A stretch of 64,000 nucleotides of DNA from the NCBI RefSeq assembly GCF_018604545.1, contig NZ_CP075896.1:4092001-4156000 (forward strand), written 5' to 3'. The notes beneath the pieces were generated by a model. It had not been told where the DNA came from and did not search any database. It saw nothing but the letters and a program-made list of their open reading frames with translations. How positions within the stretch are numbered: position 1 is the stretch's first letter; every line of letters begins with the position of its first letter. Shown here one piece after another: positions 53,524-59,902 of the stretch. This stretch comes from Streptomyces koelreuteriae. Its GTDB lineage: Bacteria; Actinomycetota; Actinomycetes; Streptomycetales; Streptomycetaceae. Made by a program: the position numbers and the translations under genes.

Positions 53524-53588
53524 AACAGCACGGCGGGGCGGGAGACTCAAGGGCTGACCTTGCGAGTCTCCCGCCCCGCCGTGCTGTT
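53524..53588. terminator. 25-bp perfect inverted repeat abutting parS
   Basis: The left arm (53524-53548, AACAGCACGGCGGGGCGGG onwards) and the right arm (53564-53588) are exact reverse complements over 25 bp, with a 15-nt loop that has a further short AAGG/CCTT stem. It acts as a bidirectional terminator between the DUF5324 gene and the methyltransferase gene. Its last three bases are the first three of a parS site. Confidence 0.88.
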
Positions 53589-53599
53589 TCACGTGAAAC
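53586..53599. promoter_or_regulatory. parS site (ParB binding), perfect palindrome
   Basis: GTTTCACGTGAAAC matches the Streptomyces parS consensus exactly. It lies directly at the right arm of the large inverted repeat and 11 bp before the stop of the methyltransferase gene, marking the left border of the peptide cluster. Confidence 0.92.
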
Positions 53600-53609
53600 A
53601 AGCCCAGGC

Positions 53610-54356
53610 TCAGACCTTGCGCACCTTCCACACCACCTCCGCCGGCCACCTCTCCGCCCAGTTCCGGTCGAGGGCTTCCTTGAAGTAGGTGGCGCCGCCG
53701 ACCGGGGCCAGGGGTTCCACCAGTCGTTCGATGGAGAATCCGCAGTCCCGGAACATGTCGATCCACTGGGCGTAGGTGGAGTGGAAGACAACCACATCAC
53801 CGCCGTACTTCATCCGGGCGTCGCCGTAGGGGTTGGCGAGGCGCTCGCCCACCGTGCCGCTCCGGTTGTCGAAGCACATCTGCAGCAGCGGGGAGTAGGT
53901 GCACAGGCCTAGGACGCCGCCGGGGCGGAGCACGCGGTGGGCTTCCTGGAGCAGGCGGTGGGGCGGGGAGAAGTCGAACGCGCCATGGTCGCAGAAGGCC
54001 GCGTCGAAGACTCCGGAACGGAACGGCAGGCGCTCCGCGGCGGCTTGGACGAAGCCCGCGGCCCCTTCGCCGAGGGCGCGCGAGAGCTGGCCGGAGGAGA
54101 GTTCGACTCCGTAGGCCTCGTATCCGGCGCGGGCGAATCCGGTGGTGTCGTGCCCGATGCCGCAGCCCAGGTCGATGATCCGGGAGCCGGCCGGGAGGTC
54201 GTCGGTGAAGATCTTGAGGTCGCTCTCCGGGAGGTGCCAGATCCCCCAGGACGGATGCCGTTCGGCGTCGAAGTGCTCGGGGTGGGCATCGTGGTACAGC
54301 TCGCTGTTGGAGTCCCAGTACTGCTCGTTGACCTTGAGGTAATTGATCTTTGCCAT
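53610..54356 (-). CDS. class I SAM-dependent methyltransferase of the peptide cluster
   Basis: The 248-residue protein starts MAKINYLKVNEQYWDSNSEL at ATG 54356. The Rossmann fold has motif I 'RIIDLGCGIGHDTTGFARAG', the acidic end of strand 2 ('AYGVELSSGQLSRA') and motif IV-like 'FDAAFCDHGAFDF'. It belongs to the Methyltransf_11/25 group. It starts 9 nt after the SBP-like gene and is the last gene of the precursor-ThiF-SBP operon, so it probably methylates the peptide product. The methyl acceptor cannot be told. Confidence 0.88.
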   Translation of the reverse strand: MAKINYLKVNEQYWDSNSELYHDAHPEHFDAERHPSWGIWHLPESDLKIFTDDLPAGSRIIDLGCGIGHDTTGFARAGYEAYGVELSSGQLSRALGEGAAGFVQAAAERLPFRSGVFDAAFCDHGAFDFSPPHRLLQEAHRVLRPGGVLGLCTYSPLLQMCFDNRSGTVGERLANPYGDARMKYGGDVVVFHSTYAQWIDMFRDCGFSIERLVEPLAPVGGATYFKEALDRNWAERWPAEVVWKVRKV

Positions 54357-54365
54357 CGCCCGTCC

Positions 54366-55691
54366 TCAGTCTTGCGGGGGTTCGCACACCGACAGGTCGG
54401 CCCAGCCGGACGGCGGGCTGACGTAGTTCTTCACGCGCAGCCGGGCGGCCGACCTGAGCCGTCCGAAGAGGCAGATCTCGCCGGTCTCGCTCAGCACCCG
54501 CTCGGCCCGGGCGCAGTGGGCGAGCCGGTCCTGGAGGTCGTCCGCGGCGAGGGCCCGGTGCACGGTGTCCTTGAACGCGGACGCGGGTCCGCCGGGGAGC
54601 TGCTCCGCCGGACGGCGGGTGAAGGGGAGCAGGAGGGCGACCGGGTCGGGCCAGGGCGAGGCCATCAGCACGAGACGGAAGTCTTCGCGGTACGTGGTGT
54701 GCAGCTCGGTGAGATAGGCCCGGTAGTCGATGGCCTCGGGCCGGAGGGTGAGTCCGGTGTTCTCGCCGATCTGCTCGGCCAGGATGCGGGCCGTCTCCCG
54801 GTTCGGTGAGAAGTCCGGGAAGACCAGACGGACGGGAGTGCGCCCGGCCGCCGGGAACAGTTCGTGTGCCGCGCGGGCCGGTGCGACGCTCCGGTGCGGG
54901 TCCCACAGTCCGGTGAAGGAGTCGAGCGGGCTGAGGGCTCCGTGCAGTCCCCGGGACAGATCCCGGCGGTCGAGGGCGGCCGCGACGGCCCGCTTGTGCT
55001 TCGCGGTCATGCCGCTCGGTGGCAGCAGGGCGACGGCGATGTCGAGGTCGTCGACCTGGAGGTCCGGGTAGTCGGCGCGCTGGGCCCATCGGGGCACGGG
55101 GAAGGTCGTCGGGCAGGTGATGTCGACGGCTCTTCGGTCGTAGAGGTCCTGCCCGTGCTCGGCGCCGGAGGACAGCACGTAGGTGACATCGGGCCAGGGG
55201 CCGGTCGCCCGCAGGCGGATTTCGCCGGGTGGTCCTTCGGCCAGTGTGTAGGCGCCGCTGGTGACGGCCGGGTCGGGGTGCCGGGGGCCGAAGACGGGGT
55301 TGGCCAGGAGGGCGGGCAGATCGCCGACGGGGTGGCGGGTGGTCAGCAGCAGCCGGTCGGGGTCGAGGGGCTGGATGCGCTCGATGAGCGACACGAGCCA
55401 GGCGAAGGGGCCGGCCTGCTTGGCGACTCCCGCGATGTGCCGGGCGATGTCGCGGGCGTGGATCGGCCGGCCGTCGGACCAGCCCGCACCGGGCCGCAGT
55501 GCGAAGTCCCAGCGTTTCTCGTCCAGCCGCAGCGCCTTGTGCAGCAGGCCCGGCCGCAGGGTGCGGTCGGGGCCTTCCACGAAGAGCGGGCGGGCGAGTT
55601 GGCGCGTGATCGTCAGGCCGGTCCAGTCGTCGGCCGCGCCGTAGAGGCCCGACGGAATCAGGTCCGTTTCCACTCGGATCGGCTTGGACAT
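54366..55691 (-). CDS. SBP_bac_5-like solute-binding protein without signal peptide
   Basis: The 441-residue protein starts MSKPIRVETDLIPSGLYGAA at ATG 55691. It resembles the oligopeptide-binding (family 5) fold: 'TITRQLARPLFVEGPDRTLR', 'WDFALRPGAGWSDGRPIHAR', 'FPDFSPNRETARILAEQIGE' and 'YREDFRLVLMASPWPDPVAL'. There is no signal peptide or lipobox, and it is shorter than transport SBPs (about 540), so it should be cytoplasmic. It may hold the precursor or product peptide, deliver it to an enzyme, or act as a sensor like the SBP domain of SgrR. Confidence 0.8.
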   Translation of the reverse strand: MSKPIRVETDLIPSGLYGAADDWTGLTITRQLARPLFVEGPDRTLRPGLLHKALRLDEKRWDFALRPGAGWSDGRPIHARDIARHIAGVAKQAGPFAWLVSLIERIQPLDPDRLLLTTRHPVGDLPALLANPVFGPRHPDPAVTSGAYTLAEGPPGEIRLRATGPWPDVTYVLSSGAEHGQDLYDRRAVDITCPTTFPVPRWAQRADYPDLQVDDLDIAVALLPPSGMTAKHKRAVAAALDRRDLSRGLHGALSPLDSFTGLWDPHRSVAPARAAHELFPAAGRTPVRLVFPDFSPNRETARILAEQIGENTGLTLRPEAIDYRAYLTELHTTYREDFRLVLMASPWPDPVALLLPFTRRPAEQLPGGPASAFKDTVHRALAADDLQDRLAHCARAERVLSETGEICLFGRLRSAARLRVKNYVSPPSGWADLSVCEPPQD

Positions 55692-55702
55692 GCCGCTTCC
55701 CC

Positions 55703-55734
55703 TTTGGCGCGATACTGCTGCGTTTTTGGCGCGA
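55703..55734. promoter_or_regulatory. two direct repeats before the SBP-like gene
   Basis: TTTGGCGCGA occurs at 55703-55712 and 55725-55734, spaced 22 bp (about two helical turns), just upstream of the SBP-like start at 55691. It is a plausible binding site for a regulator in the 106-bp gap after the ThiF-like gene. Confidence 0.55.
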
Positions 55735-55797
55735 ACCGTGCCGCTAGGGCGAGGTACAGCCGCTCAAATCCTTGACCACGGCATGCCGAGCGACCGC

Positions 55798-56802
55798 TTA
55801 TTGAGCCTGGGCGATGATATGACCGGTTTCGAAGTCAATGATTTTCCGCACGTCGTATTCGACGAGTTCGGTGATGCCCGCGAGGTGATGAATGATCGCG
55901 GCGGCCATCCAGGCACCGATGATGGTGTTGTTGGGGCCGAAGGAATAGCGCGTGCTCCGAAGATTCCCGGCGTCATTCTCCGGCGCGATGTCGGCGCGTA
56001 CCGGAAAGGCGAGCTGCCCGGGGGTGACCGTTGATCGGCCAGGGGCGAAGAGCGGACCGTAGAAGCCCCGCTGCATGCCCACACCGCCGAATATCGACGG
56101 CGTATTCCGAGCCCAGGCGGATTCGGCCACCGCATCGGAGATACTGCCGATCGGCTGGTCGATGCAGACGGCGATGACATCCACGTCCGCGTGTGCTTCC
56201 AGGACTTCGCCGATTTCCTCGGGTGATCGGACGAACCGGTCGACGAGCGAGACGTCGGCGTCCGGCACCCGTTCATGGATATAGCCGCGGGCCGCCTCCA
56301 GTTTGGGTTCGCCCACGGCCGCCCTGGGGAAGGTGAACTGCCGGTTCAGATTGTTCAGCTGCACCTTGTCGGCGTCGACGAGGACGAAGCGTCCGACGCC
56401 GGCTCCGATGAGGTGCTGGAGGATCACGCTGCCGGTGCCGCCGACGCCCATGACCATGACCTTGGCGCCACAGAGACGGCGTTGTGCCTCGTCAGGGCGG
56501 TAGGTGTGCAGGGCCAGATGCCCCCACTGCCGGGCATGGACGCTGTCGTCGCCCGCGGGGCCCGAGGGCGACTCGATGAGAAGGCCGCGTTTCCGCAGGG
56601 CTTCGACAAGGCCCGCGCATGCGGAATCGCCGCGCGTCAGCGCTTCGAGTGCCTCGTTCTCACAGCCGCCCTCAAGGGTTTCCAGCAGCCGGCTGACCGT
56701 GCCCTTGCTGTCATCGAGAACGTATTTCTTCTTCTCACCCTGGAACGTCACCGTGCCGTCGGCCGATTCCAGTTGCCAGGCCGGGTTCAGCCATACACGC
56801 AT
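55798..56802 (-). CDS. ThiF/MccB-like E1 adenylyltransferase with N-terminal RRE-like domain
   Basis: The 334-residue protein starts MRVWLNPAWQLESADGTV at ATG 56802. Residues 1-75 look like a RiPP recognition element of the PqqD/winged-helix type ('KKYVLDDSKGTVSRLLETLE', 'GLVEALRKRGLLIE'). Residues about 100-330 are an E1/ThiF fold. It has ATP motif 'VMVMGVGGTGSVILQHLI', 'FVLVDADKVQLNNLNRQFTF', 'AVGEPKLEAARGYI' and 'VIAVCIDQPIGSI'. The layout matches MccB, which adenylates the C-terminus of the microcin C7 peptide. The two CxxC zinc pairs of MoeB-type E1s are absent. It probably activates the 39-residue precursor encoded 103 nt upstream. Confidence 0.87.
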   Translation of the reverse strand: MRVWLNPAWQLESADGTVTFQGEKKKYVLDDSKGTVSRLLETLEGGCENEALEALTRGDSACAGLVEALRKRGLLIESPSGPAGDDSVHARQWGHLALHTYRPDEAQRRLCGAKVMVMGVGGTGSVILQHLIGAGVGRFVLVDADKVQLNNLNRQFTFPRAAVGEPKLEAARGYIHERVPDADVSLVDRFVRSPEEIGEVLEAHADVDVIAVCIDQPIGSISDAVAESAWARNTPSIFGGVGMQRGFYGPLFAPGRSTVTPGQLAFPVRADIAPENDAGNLRSTRYSFGPNNTIIGAWMAAAIIHHLAGITELVEYDVRKIIDFETGHIIAQAQ

Positions 56803-56855
56803 AGCGCGCGAACACATCCTCGGGGCAGAAAGCGGATACCACTCAGGGATGCACG

Positions 56856-56899
56856 GAGCGGGGGTGCGGCTCCGTTTTACCGAAGCCGCACCCCCGCTC
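56856..56899 (-). terminator. perfect 16-bp hairpin between precursor and ThiF-like genes
   Basis: GAGCGGGGGTGCGGCT (56856-56871) pairs exactly with AGCCGCACCCCCGCTC (56884-56899) around a 12-nt loop. It begins 7 nt beyond the precursor stop and lies before the ThiF-like start. It may partly terminate or stabilise the transcript so that precursor peptide exceeds enzyme, a common RiPP arrangement. Confidence 0.85.
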
Positions 56900-56905
56900 A
56901 CACTG

Positions 56906-57025
56906 TCAACAGCGGTGGACCATCACCTGAGCGGCGTCGGCCACGTCCATCTCCTCGATGAAGAAGATGTCATCCTGCTCCTGCGAGGCAACCTGAATTG
57001 CGGACTCAGCAACGTTCTCGTTCAC
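56906..57025 (-). CDS. candidate RiPP precursor peptide, 39 residues
   Basis: A short gene starts with GTG 57025 and is preceded by GAGGAG at 5-6 nt. The peptide begins MNENVAESAIQVASQEQ, has an acidic and hydrophobic centre (DDIFFIEEMDV) resembling RRE-binding leader sequences, and ends ADAAQVMVHRC with a C-terminal Cys. It is followed by a strong hairpin and then by the ThiF/MccB-like enzyme gene, just as mccA precedes mccB. Known MccA-type peptides end in Asn, so a Cys end is unusual. It is too short for standard gene calls and would easily be missed. Confidence 0.8.
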   Translation of the reverse strand: MNENVAESAIQVASQEQDDIFFIEEMDVADAAQVMVHRC

Positions 57026-57362
57026 TGTCGCTCCTCATGTGCAGCGGAACTGAATTGCTCTGACGTCAGGAAGCTTCACCATTCCGACAGCCGCTTGTCA
57101 AGCATCTCTCAGCCGGATTTATTTTTCACCGCAAAGCATGCTCAACGTTAGCAACACGGACATTTCTTCCCCTTGTGTTCGAGGTGCTGGCCAGGCAGGA
57201 TCCGTGAAACGCGTGAACGCCTTTGACGCCGCGCAACAGGGGGATTGAAGAGCCACCGGTGCGGGGTAGTGGACCCCTTGGGCGGACCACCTAAAACCGG
57301 AGCATTAAATTCCGCACCGCACGCCGCGCATCTTCCAAAGCGAGAGAACGAAGCTCAGAATC
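57026..57362. promoter_or_regulatory. divergent control region of the peptide cluster
   Basis: This 337-bp gap is clearly more A/T-rich than its surroundings (TTTATTTTTCACC, TTAAATTCC) and must hold promoters for the precursor operon (left) and the ABC-F operon (right). A possible leader frame, GTG 57259 to TAA 57294, would encode VRGSGPLGRTT ahead of the ABC-F gene. Its ribosome binding site is weak. Attenuation through leader peptides is known for some ABC-F resistance genes, but here it is only a possibility. Confidence 0.5.
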
Positions 57363-58982
57363 ATGGGATTCCTTGAATTCAACAGTGTCCGCTGCAATCT
57401 CGCCGACGGGCGAACACTGTTCGAAGACGTCAGCTTCTCCGTGGGGGCAGGGGAGGTCGCGGCGCTGATCGGCCACAACGGCGCGGGGAAGAGCACCCTG
57501 GTCAACGTCGCGGGCAAGCGCCTCAAGCCGCGTGCGGGCACCGTCCATGTGCAGGGCGGCCTGGCGATGATGCCGCAGTTCATCGGTTCGGTGCGCGACG
57601 AGTCGACCGTGCGCGATCTGCTGCTGGCCGCCGCCCCCGAGCGCATCGCCGCGGCCGCGGCGGACATCGACGCCCTCGAACTCGAGCTGATGGAACGCGA
57701 CGACGAGGCCACGCAGATGCGGTACGCCGAGGCGCTGAGCACCTGGGGCGAGGCCGGCGGCTACGAGATCGAAGTGCTGTGGGACGTGGTGACCACCGCG
57801 GCGCTCGGCATGCCCTTCGACCGCGCCCGCTTCCGCGACGTCAACACCCTCTCCGGCGGCGAGCAGAAGCGCCTCGTCCTGGAGGCGCTGCTGCGCGGGC
57901 GCGAGCAGGTGCTCATCCTCGACGAGCCGGACAACTACCTGGACGTCCCGGGCAAGCGCTGGCTGGAGGAGCAGCTGCGCACCACCGACAAAGCCGTGCT
58001 GCTGGTCAGCCACGACCGGGCCCTGCTGGGCAACGTCGCCACGAAGGTCGTCGCCCTCGAAGGCCGCAGCACCTGGGTGCACGGCGGCTCCTTCACCGGC
58101 TGGAAGGAAGCCCGCCAGGCACGGCGCGAACGCCTGGCCGAGCTGCACCGAAGGTGGGACGAGGAGCACGAGCGGCTCAAGGACCTGGTGCACACCCTCG
58201 GCGAACAGGCCAAGATCAGCGCCGCCATGGCACCCCGCTACCGCGCCGCCCAGACCCGGCTGCGCAAGTACGAGGAGGCCGGCCGCCCGCCCGAGCTGCC
58301 CCGCGAGCAGCGCGTGGTCCCCCGGCTGACGGGCGGCCGTACCGGAACCCGCGTCATCACCTGTGAGCGGCTGGAACTGACCGGGCTCATGAAACCGTTC
58401 GACCTGGAGATCTACCTGGGAGACCGGGTCGCGGTGCTGGGGTCGAACGGCTCCGGCAAGAGCCACCTGCTGAAGCTGCTGGCCGGCCTCGACGTGGACC
58501 ACTCCGGCTCCTGGCGGCTGGGCGCCCGGGTCGTACCCGGCTTCTTCACCCAGACCCACCAACACCCCGAGTGGGTGGGCAGGACCCTCGTGGAGATCAT
58601 GGGCCGCGGCGAGGGCATCCGCGAGGGCCTGGACCGCGGGGCCGCCGCGGGCATGCTCTCCCGGTACGAACTGGCGGCCGCCGCGGACCAGCGCTTCGAG
58701 ACGCTCTCCGGAGGACAGCAGGCCCGCTTCCAGATCCTGCTCCTGGAGCTCGGCGGCGCGACGCTGCTCCTGCTCGACGAACCGACGGACAACCTCGACC
58801 TGGTCTCGGCCGAGGCGCTGCAGCAGGCCATCGAGGAGTTCAACGGCACGGTCGTCGTGGTCACCCACGACCGCTGGCTCGCGAGCTCCTTCAACCGCTA
58901 CCTCCTCTTCCGCTCCGACGGCGAGGTGGCGCAGACGCAGGAACCGGTGTGGGACGAGAACCGGGTGACCAGGGCCCGCTGA
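57363..58982 (+). CDS. ABC-F family ATPase (probable self-resistance)
   Basis: The 539-residue protein has two fused ATPase domains and no membrane segments. Domain 1 has Walker A 'ALIGHNGAGKSTLVNVAGKR', signature 'NTLSGGEQKRLVLEAL' and Walker B 'LILDEPDNYLDVPGK'. Domain 2 has 'VAVLGSNGSGKSHLLKLLAG', 'ETLSGGQQARFQILLLE' and 'LLLDEPTDNLDL'. A helical linker (about 245-320) lies between. ABC-F proteins act on ribosomes, often displacing antibiotics. It heads the operon divergent from the precursor and may protect the host if the product targets translation. Confidence 0.93.
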   Translation: MGFLEFNSVRCNLADGRTLFEDVSFSVGAGEVAALIGHNGAGKSTLVNVAGKRLKPRAGTVHVQGGLAMMPQFIGSVRDESTVRDLLLAAAPERIAAAAADIDALELELMERDDEATQMRYAEALSTWGEAGGYEIEVLWDVVTTAALGMPFDRARFRDVNTLSGGEQKRLVLEALLRGREQVLILDEPDNYLDVPGKRWLEEQLRTTDKAVLLVSHDRALLGNVATKVVALEGRSTWVHGGSFTGWKEARQARRERLAELHRRWDEEHERLKDLVHTLGEQAKISAAMAPRYRAAQTRLRKYEEAGRPPELPREQRVVPRLTGGRTGTRVITCERLELTGLMKPFDLEIYLGDRVAVLGSNGSGKSHLLKLLAGLDVDHSGSWRLGARVVPGFFTQTHQHPEWVGRTLVEIMGRGEGIREGLDRGAAAGMLSRYELAAAADQRFETLSGGQQARFQILLLELGGATLLLLDEPTDNLDLVSAEALQQAIEEFNGTVVVVTHDRWLASSFNRYLLFRSDGEVAQTQEPVWDENRVTRAR

Positions 58983-59021
58983 CCCCTTGGCGTGGCCCCT
59001 ACCGACCGAAGGAGAGGCACA

Positions 59022-59753
59022 ATGCAGGACTCGGCGCAGACCGCTTCCGTCATGGACCACATGAGCAGGGACGCCGCGATCGCCTTTCACGGCAAGACGA
59101 TCGACTTGCTCACCGCGGCCCCCGCACGGGAAGCACTCGGCCTGCTGCGGCCCGGAAGCGACGCCCCGGCCACCAGCCTGCCTCTGATGCCCCCGGACAT
59201 GACACACCCCCTCGTCTCCGAACTGGCCGCGCTGCCGACCTGGGCCACGGAGCACTGGCTGCTCACCCCCGACGACAACGTGAAGCCGTGCGGCGAGGAC
59301 GAGTTCACCGAGGCTCCCCCGGAGCGGCGCTTCTCGCGCAGCGGCTGTCTGCGCGACATCCCCCGGGACGCCCTCGGCATCCGCGCCTTCATCTCCGCGC
59401 TCAAGAGCACCGATGTGGCCGACGCGTTCTCGGAGGCCTTCGGCGAGCGGGTGTCCTTCCGCTCGGCCGACATCGCCAAGTACGAGGCCGGCCACTATCT
59501 GCGCCGCCACTCCGACACCTTCGACGACCGGCGCTTCGGCCTCGTCTTCTTCCTCTCCCCCGGCTGGGCCGCGGGCGACGGCGGTGAACTCGTGGTGGAG
59601 GCGCCCAGCGGCGCGGCCCTGGCCACGCAGCCCGAGCAGGGCCGCGTGGCGCTTCTGCGGATCAACCCCGGCTACCACCACAGCGTGTGCGCGATCCGCT
59701 CGCAGTCCTGGGTGCGCTACTCCATCGCCGTACACTTCGGCACGGCCAAGTAG
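59022..59753 (+). CDS. 2-oxoglutarate/Fe(II)-dependent oxygenase (prolyl-4-hydroxylase-like)
   Basis: The 243-residue protein starts at ATG 59022 (MQDSAQTASVMDHMSRDA) after AAGGAGAGG. The iron ligands are HxD in 'KYEAGHYLRRHSDTFDDR' and the distal His in 'RINPGYHHSVCAI'. The 2-oxoglutarate-binding Arg is probably that in 'SWVRYSIAVHF'. The double-stranded beta-helix also shows 'GLVFFLSPGWAAGDGGELVV'. It probably hydroxylates a residue of the peptide, or a ribosomal target for resistance. It lies 39 nt after the ABC-F gene. Confidence 0.87.
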   Translation: MQDSAQTASVMDHMSRDAAIAFHGKTIDLLTAAPAREALGLLRPGSDAPATSLPLMPPDMTHPLVSELAALPTWATEHWLLTPDDNVKPCGEDEFTEAPPERRFSRSGCLRDIPRDALGIRAFISALKSTDVADAFSEAFGERVSFRSADIAKYEAGHYLRRHSDTFDDRRFGLVFFLSPGWAAGDGGELVVEAPSGAALATQPEQGRVALLRINPGYHHSVCAIRSQSWVRYSIAVHFGTAK

Positions 59754-59811
59754 CGGCCGCTCACGGACGACGGCCCGCCCCAACGAGCCTTTGGCGGCCG
59801 GTTGTTGATCC

Positions 59812-59848
59812 CCGCACGGCTCCGGCCGCCACCGGCGGGGCCGTGCGG
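59812..59848 (+). terminator. hairpin between oxygenase and MFS genes
   Basis: CCGCACGGC (59812-59820) pairs with GCCGTGCGG (59840-59848) around an inner GC-rich loop. It falls in the 149-bp gap before the MFS gene and may act as an attenuator or partial terminator. Confidence 0.6.
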
Positions 59849-59902
59849 TGACGTCCGCCACCGTTCTCATCAGATCTAGCGGCGTGCCGCCAGGAGTCCG
59901 AC

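Noticed and set aside
57291..59870. 859-codon minus-strand frame opposite the ABC-F and oxygenase genes
   Set aside because: Shadow frame; both plus-strand genes have complete family motifs and codon bias.
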